NCBI GenBank assembly: GCA_001662425.1
Contig: BDDC01000066.1
Span: 44,048-93,605, forward strand
From: Chlamydomonas sphaeroides
Taxonomy: Eukaryota > Chlorophyta > Chlorophyceae > Chlamydomonadales > Chlamydomonadaceae
Length of the DNA stretch: 49,558 nucleotides
Direction: 5' to 3'
Positions 23,301 through 34,100 of this stretch are shown here, piece by piece. Numbering within the stretch: the first letter of the stretch is position 1; each line of letters starts with the position of its first letter. Both the position numbers and the translations under genes were made by a program. The notes below the pieces were generated by a model that was not told the origin of the DNA, ran no database searches, and saw only the letters and a program-made list of their open reading frames with translations.

Positions 23301-26300
23301 CCCTGTCCATAGCCCTGACCCTGGCCCTGACCGGCGGCAGCCGCCCCCGCCGGGGAGGTGTAGGCGCTCGACGCAAGGCGGCTGAAGCTGCCGGACCGGG
23401 GCTGGCCGCCAGGCCCGCTGGCGCCATCGCCAAGCGATAGAAAGCCGTGGCTGCTGCCGCTGCGCGCCGCGGCAATTGCGGCGGCCGCGGCGGCGCCACC
23501 CCAGTGTGCGCCGCCACCAGCGCCAAGGTCCATAGCCATGGCCGCGGCGGCGGACTGCTGCTGCGATTGCTGCTGCTGTTGGGACGCGTCCCTGGCGGCG
23601 GCGGCGCCGTCGAGCGCCAGCAGTGGGTCGTAGCTAAAGCCGTTGCCATCAGTCATCCAGTACGACGTGTCATACATGCGATGTGCCGCCGCCGCTGCCG
23701 CGGCGGCGGCCGCCGGCGTCGCGGCGGGGCCGCTGGCGGGAGCCTCCAGGCATGCGCTCTGGCAGCGCTGCACCTGCCGCTTGGCGGGGCGCTGGTCGGA
23801 GCCGTACGCGATGGCGGCCGCCGCTGCCGCCGCCGCGGAAGCGCCGCCGCCGGGCGGGCCGCCGCCGTGCTCGCTAGCCGAGGCCGAGTTGGAGGTCTGC
23901 CCGGCAAACAGATGGGAGAAGGGGCCTCCGGGCATGTGCAGCACGGAGCGGGCCGAGCCGGGCATGGCGCCGGCGGTGGCGGCGCCGCCCGAGGACGCCG
24001 ACGCGAGCATGTACCCGCCGCCGGCCTCCAAGGCGCAAGGCATGCCACGCGGGGCCTGCGTCTGTAGCGCCCTGCGGAGCGTGGAGTGCAGGCAGCGAGG
24101 CCGAGACCGCGGTAAGGCCCCGAATTCCTCGAACACAGGCTGCAGCCCCCAGCGTCGGGAGCGTGCCGCTGTGCCTCCCTATCCCTGCCTCCCGACACAC
24201 GCTGGGCTCGCGCCCCACTCGGCCTTCCCATAAAGCGCCAGCCCGCCCAGCCGCCCACCTCATGTTGCCCACAATCCAGGGGTGCTCCAACAGGCTGGTC
24301 ACGGCCGCGCGGCGCGCCGGCGTGCGCTGCAGCGCGGAGCGGATGAAGTCGGCGGCGGCCGGCGACATCCAGTCGGGGATGGAGGGCGAGGCGGCCACGA
24401 TGGCGCGCATCGTTGCCTCACGGCAGCTCTGTTGGGGGCGGGCAGCGCAGCGGGCAGCACAGTCGGTTCTTCGATTGCCTGGTGGTTTGCGTTCCCTCTC
24501 GGGCCGCTGCTGCTGCCTCTCCGGGTTCAACGTGGGTCGGCGTCACGCACCATGCCGAAGGGAGGCCGCCCCACGATCAGCTCGTACGCCAGCACGCCCA
24601 TGGCCCAGGCGTCCACGCTGGCGTCATATGTCAGGTCGGCGCGGTCCTTGTTATCCTCGGGCGAGTGCTTGTCGGGGCAGCGCAGCACCTGGGGGAAGGA
24701 ATGCAGGACACGGCAGCGGCCCCGTGACCGGCAGCGCTCCTTCCTCACCCGACCCGCCAAGCCAGCCCCGGTCGCCGCGCGTGCAGCCCAGCGCACGACC
24801 GCCCTCGCACAAGGGGCCAGCCGGCAACCATCGTGCTCCTGCGTTTCCTCAGCACCTCCTGCCGCCCCGACAGCCCCGCCCCTGTCTTTATCAGCCCACC
24901 TCAGGCGCCATGTAGTCCAGGGTGCCTAGCCGCGTCACGGGGCGCTCCGTGGCGGCGGCGATGGCCAGCCCGAAGTCAGTGATCTGAGAGAGCCAGGGAC
25001 AAGGGAGGGGTAGGGGGCGCGCGGGTGGTTTCGCGGCGGTGCGCCGGTGGCCCCCAGCCGGGGTGGCCAGCCGTGTGCATGGGCGCACATGGCTGAGACC
25101 GCCTCGAGCCGCGAGGCCGCACATGCACATGCTCGCTGCGGCCCGGGCCCACCTTCATGAGCCGCTCGCGCGTGAACACGGTGTTCTCGGGCTTGATGTC
25201 TCTGGGGGTGTGGGAAGGCGGGCAGCACCGAGGCTGGTAAGCAGGCCTCGAGCTCTGCCCCGCTCCCCTCACTCGGCGTCAACATGTGGCCAGTTGGCTG
25301 CACTCGAGGCGGCTGCCCACCTCGCCTGCCACCCGCCTCCCGGGCCTCCCGGGCCCCGCCCACGGCCCGCACCTGTGGATTATGCCGCGCGCGTGCAGGT
25401 ACGCCAGCGCCTGTGGAGGGTTACGCGCCAGGGGAAAGCGGGCGGCGTGAGTATCGCAACGAGGATCCTGGTGGCGACGCGGTACCATGGCCCCGCTCCT
25501 GCAAGCAGCCTTCCGCACGGCTGGCGCTACCCCCGTCTGCGGCCACCCCGAGCCCGCCAGCCCCGTACCTGCAGGTAGGGGTGCAGCACCGCCTGCACCA
25601 CCTCCCGCTCCGGAAGCCGCCCGCCGCGCCGCTTCACGTCATCGAACAGGTCACCCTGCGGGCCGCAGCGGAAACAGCAAGGAACCACGCTCACGACGCG
25701 GCGGCTCACATGGCAGCAGTGCGAGGCCTGACCTCGGCGTGTAGCAATGATCGACACGGGCCGGCGGTGCTAGCCCAGGCCGTGAGTCTGCCCGTCCACC
25801 ATTTTGTGCTTAGCTGCTGTGCTTGCGGCATCGGCGGCTGATAGCGGCGTTTTCAACGGCCTTGGCGCATCCCCGGCGCTTGAGGCTTGGAGTGGCTGCA
25901 TCCCGAAGCAGTATCTCGCGAGGCATCGCAACTCACCCCCGCCGCATACTCCTGGACCAGGTAGATGCGCTCATCGTCTTCGAAAGCCGCATACTGGACG
26001 GGACACACACCGGGCGCGGCAGGGGAGCGTCAGAACCCAGAGCCCTGAGCGCTGCGCTCCAACACGTGCGACGGCATCGCCCGTTGGAGCCGCCCTCGCC
26101 GGGAACGCGGCGAGTTCCTCCAAGCGCCGCCCGGTGGCCGCGCCCGCGGCAGCCCCCGCAGCACTCACGAAGTCGATAATGTGCGGATGGTTGAGGGAGG
26201 AATGGATCTGGATCTCACGCTCCACCTGTGCAGAGGGTGCACCCCATTGGGCGGCGTCAAGAGTCATGCAGCGCATACGACGTGTTTGGGCCACACGGGA

Positions 26301-26773
26301 AGCAAGAAACCTGCTTCACCTACCCAGCATATGCGGCCCCTGCCGCCCTCCCGGAGCCCGCCCTGGCCCACCTGTCTTCTGTTGAGCTTGCTCAGCTTTG
26401 ACTTGAGGTACATCTTAAGCGCCACCGGCTGCGTGCTCTTGCGGCAGAGCGCATAGTAGACGGTGGAGGCGGCGCCGCTGCCCACCTCCTTTACCAGAAC
26501 AAAGTCTTTTATGGACCTGAGCAGCGGCGGTAGAGGGAAGAGGAGCGGTGAGGCTTATGTCGCGGGAGGGCGAGTATGATGTGGGGCCAGCGGTAACTAA
26601 AGAGCAGGGGCCAGGCGACAGCTGTGGGGGAAGGACAGGTGCCGCGTGGGGGAAGGGCAGGGACCATCGCCTGCATGGTTTCGCGACAGTAGCATGGTGC
26701 TGGCATGAGGCGCGGTAGCGCAGGGGTGGGCCTGGGCCAGGCGGACAGGAGGCTGCGCCCATAAGGTCGCCAT
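20327..26773 (-). CDS. CALK/Aurora-like Ser/Thr kinase with very long disordered tail
   Basis: Exons: 26773-26688 (tentative), 26516-26372, 26225-26169, 25993-25937, 25655-25569, 25410-25373, 25201-25153, 24983-24900, 24688-24551, 24428-24259 and 24071-20327, all in phase; 1,551 residues with this start. Kinase domain about 34-300: Gly loop GSGAASTV, Lys63 in VALK, helix-C Glu81, HRDIKPEN at 156-163, DFG 176-178 and GTLDYMAPE at 193-201, so it looks active. The stretch VLRCPDKHSPEDNKD...SVDAWAMGVLAYELIVG, with the insert between APE and the F-helix Asp, resembles Chlamydomonas aurora-like kinase CALK, which acts in flagellar disassembly. Group membership is my inference from motifs. The C-terminal 1,247 residues come from a single exon rich in Gly, Ala, Ser, Pro and, around 22990-23600, poly-Gln; no folded domain is visible. 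The N-terminal exon is weak: its donor is GTCGCG. Confidence 0.8.
22990..23590 (-). repeat. CAG/CTG-rich poly-glutamine tract region in kinase tail
   Basis: Many runs of CTG/TGC on the plus strand encode Gln runs (such as QQQQQQAYAQQQ) in the kinase tail. Several similar Gln-Ala-Tyr segments suggest growth by slippage and local duplication of trinucleotide repeats. Confidence 0.75.
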
Positions 26774-28874
26774 TGCAGGAGCTCTTGCGCAATCAAAACG
26801 CGTTTAAGGTCGAGGCGTTGAGCAGCGTTGGCCTGTTTATAAAGTGAACACGGCTATGTGTCAAGGGATAGGGCTGCCACGGGTGAAGCCCCAGTAGTCA
26901 GTACAACCCAAAGTATAGCCTGGCGCTGCCCACAGCTACCGACGCCGGCCCCTGCCGGGTGCCAGCCGAGGCGCCCGGGCGGCGTGCGAGGTTTTTGTTG
27001 ACGGGTCGATGAAGGTACCCGGCAGTTGGCCGGGGCCTGCCAGGAAGCCGGGGTGCTCTGCTGCTGCGGGACATGGGCTGGGAGCCAGGTGTAGCGCAGG
27101 CCCCACAGCATGACCAGCGCCATACATGCCGCGGTGGGTTTCGGGGCGCGGGGCCGGGGCCGGGACGTTGGGGCGACTAGCACGGCCAGCGAAGTAGAAG
27201 GGGCGAGGCAAGCACGGGCGCACGTTGGCTACGCCGCGCGTACGAGCACGCCAGGCGCCTCACACACCATGATAAGCCTGCTATTGTTGTTGGCGTCGGC
27301 ACAGCGCTGAGGTTCTGCGCGACCGCGCCCTCGACACGGCGCAGCTTCCTGTCGCGTGAACCGCGACTGCTCCTACACTCCGAGCGTTCTTCCAGCCTCA
27401 CCATGTATCGCGATTAAGCATCTGCTGCGGGCATCGTTCGCTGATGGCCAGCAAGCGCGACGGGAACCTGCACAGGCGAATTTGTTGTGTGTTGGCAGTT
27501 GCCCAACAGGCCGCAGCCAGTTGATTAAGATACATATCCACAGCAAGACCGACGCAACGCTGCCCAGCTGAACGCCCAGCGCCGCGGGTCGCTAGTCGCC
27601 TCGCAGGCAGCCAGCACCTCACCCTTGCAGCATCCTCCTCCTCCCGTCGATTCACAGCTCCAAGGCGAGGGATTACTTCATGTGTGAAACGCGAGCAGTC
27701 CGCTCTTGCTGCCACGCCGGTGCCTCGCCGTTCTTCTAAATATTTTGCTGTAACTATACACTGTTCTACTGCATGTTGGTGGTGACTCCGCGAAGTGAGC
27801 CGGGCTGCCCAGAGCCGTAGCCGTGTCAAGCTTCTATCCACGGCTACACGGCAAGCGTATGAATAAATCACGTTAACACTACAGTAAAGAAGCTCGAGCA
27901 AGCGGCGCGGACAGGTCACACCGATTATCTTTCAGCTCTAGGTGTTGTGGTGCACGTCACTATTGTAATCTACAAGAGCTGTGGTTTGTCGTGTCGACAA
28001 GGTATGGGCTGTGGCACGCGATTGTTGTATTGCGCACGAGCTCGTGCGACACGGCATGAGGGGCGCGGGAAGCCCCGGGCCCCCCTTCCCCGCGTCGTGA
28101 GCTTCTTTCGCACGCCTGCGAACTGTCCCAACTGGTCTCACGCCCCGACGCGATATGGTTCCGACGAAGGAACTCTTGCAGGGTTCAAGTCCCCATAGCG
28201 CCCCAACATGCGCTACACTTGCGCTTCGGGGTCACGCAGCCGCTCCGGCCTGCGGCATGGGTTGGCACTCCCTGCCATGACGCCGGGCAGGCTGCCCCTC
28301 CGACTGCGGGTACGCCTGAAACCAAGAGCAAGAACCTATCTGCAATCCCCGCAGCCGCATGCAAGCCCAGCTCCAGGTGCTGTTGTGCGGCCACACGAGA
28401 AACGGTTCCTTCCACCAGGCCTTCCAACGTTATCGCATTGGGCAACTCCCCCAGAGTGCGGGGTCCCTCCACGCGCCACATCGTACGCGGGTGCCACCAA
28501 GAGTGTCACTGCGAGCCTTAACATGCGGTAGGCCTTGCAAGGCGCCACTGCCGCAGCGCCTCAACCTACAGAACAAGTGACCTGGTGACATGCTTGGCAG
28601 CCGAAACCCAGCAAGACCATCGCCAGCTGCATTGCAGAGTTCCTGGAAACCTAGCGAGAGAAGTACGCCTCAACGTCATGTACCTACGTCGCCTGGCCCG
28701 ACCAGACATGGTCATTTCCACACGGGGCAGACTATCCACCGCTGTCCGTCTCATAGCCTTGCATGTACACCGCCTTGCTTCATGTCCTCATGTGACCAGT
28801 AACGCCACGGCACTGCACCCGCTGCTTCCCTGCGCCGCAGCCCCCCGCGCCGCGCGCCCCGCCCAAGACCGCCG
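26774..28874. other. Kinase promoter and enkurin 3' region
   Basis: About 2.1 kb between the tentative kinase start (minus) and the enkurin stop (minus, further right). Lower GC than the flanking genes between about 27,300 and 28,100. No supported gene. A B-box-like GGTTCAAGTCC at 28182-28192 was checked as a tRNA and rejected. I saw no TGTAA on the minus strand for enkurin. Confidence 0.45.
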
Positions 28875-30692
28875 CTACAAGTGCACGAGCACCTTGGGCC
28901 GCGAAAAAATCTTGATGGCGTCCTCGATCTCCTTGAGCCGCCGCTCCAGGTCCTCCTTGCGCCGCACCGCCGAGGGCGTTTCAATGCGCAGCGGGAGGCC
29001 CTGCACCGCGCGCTCCACCTCCTCGCGGTTTTTCTTGAGCACGTCCAGCGTTTCCAGTCGCTCCTCCTCGGGCATCAGTCTCATGCCTGCAGCGGGGGAC
29101 AGCGCGTGGGCCGAGGATGAATGCATCGCAGATTTGCAAGGCAGGGAAAGTGTGGCTGCGCGCTTGAAGCGAGGGCTGCGACGAGAGGGTTTTCGGTTTA
29201 CATAGAACGCCGGTGGGGGCGCGGCGGGCCGAGCAACACTATGTGGCAGGGCAGGTGGCGCGGCAGGTAGCCTTCACATCGCTTGATTGCAGGTTGCCCT
29301 TCCCTTTCATCATCGCAACCGGATGGAACATCTGGTGGCGTGGTCGCACAACCCACAACGCTATGAAGGACCCGCCACGCAGCGCCGGCCCTGGCTGGCT
29401 GCCGCCTGCCGCACCTGGCGGTATGAGCGCGGCCTCCTTGGCCCTCGCCGCGGCCTCCACATCGGCCGCCATCTGCAGCCTGCGCTCCAGCAGGTACTGC
29501 GGCACCTGAGGGAGCGGCCGCGAGGGAGCGGGGCCACGGCGTAAGGCCGCAGGGGGCCTGATGGGCCACTAGAGCTGCGCGCAGGACATGCGTGCCACAA
29601 TACCGACCCCGTCTCGCCCTTCAACGGGCAGCTGTGCTCGACTCATGCCCGTCACCGCGCTGCGCTTACAGCTGTACACGCGTTTCGCACCCCGCCGAGC
29701 ACGCCAACACCCTGCCCCAGCCCGCCGCACCTGCCCATAGTCCTTCTTGTTTGTGTACTTGACGTCCTGCTTCTCCGGCCGCGGTGGCCGCAGCGGCGCC
29801 GCAGCAGCCACGCGGTTCTCCGCCATGAAGTCACGGCCCGCGGGGCCGCCGCTGGAGCTGCTAGGCCGCCGCTGCGGCGCCCGCCCGTGCGGTGCAGACG
29901 TGCTCCGGACTGCAGAAATACGTGGTGAAAGTCAACACCAGAGTGGTTGGGGTGGGTGATAAGCTCGAGTAGAAGAGAGCACAAACAAAGCTTGCAACGG
30001 ACAAGATGCGGCTGTCGGCCGCACAGTTGCCGCAGGCACGCGCCTCCGGTGTCTCAGTAACGTCGGCGTACCTGGCGGCAGCTTGAGCTTGGAGCCTTCT
30101 GACTGCTCCGCGGCTTTGCGCATTGCGTTGACGTTGCTTGCCTCGCGGACCGCCATGGCGTTTTGGCGGGCGTGGTTGGTGGGGGTGATGCCGGCGCGCA
30201 TTGCGGCGTCGCGAGGGCCACGGACTGGGTTCATGAGGTGCTCGATCTGCCAGAGACCGGCGGGAAAGAAAGGATGGAGTTGGTCAGCGCATGACGCATG
30301 GCGGCGGCGCATCCGCGAGGCACAAATGAGAAGGCGTGTGTGTACGTGTGTGTGTGTGTGGTCGTGGTGGGGGTTTAGGTGAGCGCGAGGTGCCCCCGCG
30401 GGAGTCCCCGCCAGGCCTAGCCGGGGCGACCGTGTGGGGCACGTTGCAACCATACCTGTGAGCTGTCCCCTGCTCCGTTTATCCGTGGGGGTTTGGGAAT
30501 GCTGGGCGGGGCGCCAGGGGTCGGCGCTGCCCCTGATGTTGCGGGGTCCGGAGCGATGTTGTAAACCCGTATCTTGGGTGCCGCCTGGGCTGCGCCGAGC
30601 ACGGCGTGCACATTATTTCCGAGGGTGTAGACAGACTCCCCCTCCGCCCGGTCATTTGCGGACCGGGACCTCGCTACCGCGCGTGGTGGCAT
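28875..30692 (-). CDS. FAP106: Enkurin (ciliary microtubule inner protein)
   Basis: Five exons: 30692-30456, 30246-30072, 29909-29731, 29505-29415 and 29086-28875; phases 0, 1, 0, 1 agree, giving 297 residues (enkurins are about 240-270). The start carries EGESVYTLGNN, like the ESVYNL start of enkurins. A proline-rich segment, PGAPPSIPKPPRI, near residues 60-72 could bind SH3 domains. The enkurin domain fills the C-terminal third: YTNKKDYGQ, VPQYLLERRLQMAA, then MRLMPEEERLETLDVLKKNR, EEVERAVQGLPLRIETPS and LKEIEDAIKIFSRPKV, all hallmark motifs and mostly helical. In cilia this protein (FAP106 in Chlamydomonas) sits inside the B-tubule of axonemal doublets near the inner junction. The first hit here implies a species with motile cilia genes. 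Head-to-head with the SKA3-like gene. Confidence 0.93.
30333..30372. repeat. GT-rich microsatellite in enkurin intron 1
   Basis: Interrupted GT repeat (GTGTGTGTACGTGTGTGTGT) on the plus strand inside enkurin intron 30247-30455, that is, AC-rich in the transcript. Ordinary slippage repeat. Confidence 0.75.
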
Positions 30693-31189
30693 CGCACGGG
30701 CCGCGGCCTGCGCACGCTGACTTGCGACGGTCCAGGAATTGCTGCCAGAGTATGTATGCTATGTTATAGGAACTAGTAAATGCCAAGCGTCGTCGTCTTC
30801 AGCTCTGTTGACGTAGTGCTGCGCTGACCGAATTGCAACAGCAGTGCATTTGCAGCAATGTCTTGTTATAGGCATATGTCATAACACGCATAAACATCCG
30901 TCCAGCGTGGCCGGTCCCCGGCCGGTTCCAAGGCACGCGGATCCTGGCTTGTCGCCGCTGTCGTTCGTGTGGCTGCCCTCCAGACCCCATCCCCCACAAG
31001 CAAGTCACAGCGATGCTACAACATATACGAACAGGCAATCCCGCGTAGCTGTGTGGTTTGCGGTCCTACGCAGAGTTGCGCTGCATTTCAGCATTCAGCG
31101 CGAGTCGTGACCTCCACACCATGCGCTGCTCGCTCTGCACCGGCTAAAACTTGTCAATTAGACAGCGGCCGTGTAATTGCAAATATCGC
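30693..31189. promoter_or_regulatory. Bidirectional promoter region, enkurin / SKA3-like
   Basis: 497 bp between the two start codons, facing away from each other. It is less GC-rich than the coding exons and includes A/T-rich stretches near 30,745-30,785 and 31,145-31,190. It must hold both 5' UTRs, so the true promoter is probably a few hundred bases shared by both genes. No TATA box is clear. Confidence 0.55.
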
Positions 31190-34100
31190 ATGGCGCCACG
31201 GCGACGCACAGCGACTGCGGTGCAGCGCTTCGCTGAGGAGCTTCGCGGTGTTACGCAGCAGCTGAATGATGGACTCACAGTGCTGAGCCGCGCCGTGCAG
31301 CACAAGCCGTGTGTAGGACGTAAGGCACTGCTAGCGCCGTCCACTTGTGCAACCCCCTCAGCGGATGCACGCATGACTGCCCCCTCTCCCCATCGTCGTC
31401 CCCCGCAGCCCGCGAGTTTCGCGAGGTCCTGTCGGACCTGCAAGATGAGGTTGGGGAGCTGCAAACGGAGATTGAGGTGCTGGAGCGCTTCACCGTCGAC
31501 GCCATATCGTTCGAGGTATCTGTCAGCCCTGCCCAATTGAACGAGAAGACGTGGCGCTCACTTGCCCCGCACCTCGACCCCGCACGCAGGAGCTTCTAGG
31601 CCACTGCCTGGCCCTCTACCAGGCCAATCGCAGCACCATACAGCTGCTCGAGACGCACGTGGAGCAATATGGCTACCAGGAGCCCCAGGGGCTTGTGCGG
31701 GAGCCGGAGGATCCCGTCGCAGCTGCTGCCGACCGGCGCCGAGCAGGTCAGTGCTCGATTTACTGACCCCAGCCGGGATCAGGGCATGAAGGGATCCAGG
31801 AGTAGTAGACTGGGCGAGCTGCGCTGGCTAATCCGGCACTGTCGCTGGCGTGGGGACCGGCCCATCCCAGCCCCGCGCACGAGAGGGAACGAACCTGTAG
31901 AGCGACAGAGCGAAGCGGCAGCTTGGTCAGTCCGCCTTCAAGCCGTTGCATCAGCGTTGCACAGCGCAGGCCGGTATAGTTGCCAACATGTGGTCGCGCG
32001 CCTATGCCCCACGCCAGCGGCCAGAAAGTACAGCAGGACAAGTGCCGAAAGTGACGCCGCAGACAGAGGAGCAGCGAAGACGCGGTCCAGCGCGTGGCCG
32101 CCAAACTATACACGCAGAAGCACGCGAGGCACAGGTGGGCAATGCCCAAGTGATGGGCCCCACTGCAAGCAAGTAACAACGAAAGCCGTCTGTTGTCAGG
32201 ACACCGTGTCCAGTACGGCTACTGACTCCAGCCGGGACCTACGCAAACCTGTCCCAGCTGCGCAAGGGTGCATGGCTCGCCCCAGAAAGAGGCCACCCAG
32301 ACCAGACGAACACCGTCGGTCATTATGCGGTTGTAGCTGGGACTATATTAGGGGTCTAGGGCACACCGAATCTCCGTGCCCTCACCCCACGGGCCGGACC
32401 TAGCCGCCCGGACTGCTTGGAACGACAGCAATGCACATCTTAATGCACGTCGCCGCTGCTGCCGCTCTCGCTGTGTCGCGGCCGCTTGAATCGCCTTGCT
32501 CTCGGCCCGGCGCCCCGCATCGCTGCCGCTGTACGCTGGGTCCACGCATAGCTAGACGCCAAGCGCCCCACTAATACCCTCTCACCACGTCGCCCAGGGG
32601 AGTCCTCACAGCGGCAAGCTGTCGGCGGTGACAGTGGCACCGATGACGCCATGGACACGGACGACGACTGCCCCGTCGCTGGCGCTGCGCCCGCCCGCTC
32701 CGGCGTCGTCACCGCCGCCAAGCTCGGCACCACCGGCCTCCGCGCCTCGCTGCGCTATGGCGGCGGCGCAGCGACTGGCGGCAACCGGCATGTCGTGCTC
32801 ATGACGCCGGGCCTGCTTACCGGCGGCGCCGCGGGCGCGGCGCCCCGGGGCTTCACCGGCCGGCGGCCCAGCTCCCGCAAGGGGACGCCCGGTAGCAACT
32901 TGGGCCGGGTGCGTTGACGTGTCCAGGAGCTGTTGGTCTTGACTCGGCATAGCTGGTACCAAGCGCGCGCCGCGAGCACATAAAAAGGTCACTCACCTGC
33001 TGGCGCCACACATAGGTCATGTGCCTGACCTTGCGGCTCGGAAAGCGCCTGCCCGCTACCCCCTACACTGCGTCCGCCACGCCCCGCGCTCCCTGCTCAG
33101 ATGGCGCCCGACAGCTCCGACGACGACGACGACGAGGAGGACGAGCTGCGCGAGGATGGCGGCCAGCGCGGCGCCGGCGGCCGGGGCGGCGGCGACGGCG
33201 ACGGCATGGACATCAGTGACGACGAGCGCCAGCAGCTGGTCGGCGCCGGCAGGAGGCCAGGCGCCCTGGGCGGCGTTACTGCGGCCGCTGCCGCAGCGGC
33301 CGCGGCGTCGGCCGCGACGGGCGCGCTTGGGGCGCGGCCGGCGGGCAGCCGCGGCCAGCTCTTGGCCACGGCCCAGGCGGCGAGCATGGCCTCATGTAAG
33401 CTTTTTGAGGATATAGCGGCTTCTGTTCATACTGCTGCTCCTGCTGTGCCTCGTGAGCTGGTTCAGCTATCAGGTATTGACTGCTGTTATCCTTCCCTGC
33501 TGTGCCTGTCCCGACGCAGCGCTGGCCGCCGCGGCGTCGGTGCGCGCGTCCGCGCTCAAGGGCCCGCGCCCCTCTGTCGACAGCCGCGCCTCCACCACGC
33601 CCGAGGCCGTGCTGCTGTCGCCCTCCATGGCCGACCTCCTCGCCCGCTACAACCCGCCTAGTGGCAACTCGTGCGGCGGCTCCGACCTCCTTTCGCTGAC
33701 GGCATCCGCCAGCAAGGGCCAGGCGCCGGCGCCAGTCAGCAGCGGCGCAGCCGCAATGGGGCTCCCAGCTCCCGGGATGCAGCTGGGCCCCGCCGCCCCG
33801 AAGGCAGCGTGGCCGGCGGAGTCGGGGCCCCCAGTGGTGGCAGCGGAGCCGCCACGGCCCCAGCCGCAGCGGCCAGCGGAGCCGCCGCCCCGGATGCTGA
33901 CGCCGCCGTCTGAGGACGACACGTGCTCGTTGTATGGCGAGATCATCCGCTCCCGGCTGCCCACCGCGCCAAAGCACCGGCCACAGCCGCAGCAACAGCA
34001 GCAACCGGCGCTGCAGCAGCAGCCGGTGCTGGCGCGTGCCGCGTCGACTCCGCCGAACCGTGCAGCCGCAGCTGAGGCGGCGTCGGAGATGACGCCGCCT

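Noticed and set aside
28120..28205. Possible tRNA (GGTTCAAGTCC box at 28182)
   Set aside because: The T-stem pairs at only three of five positions and no GGCGCTA acceptor strand is present upstream to pair with TAGCGCC; no tRNA fold results.
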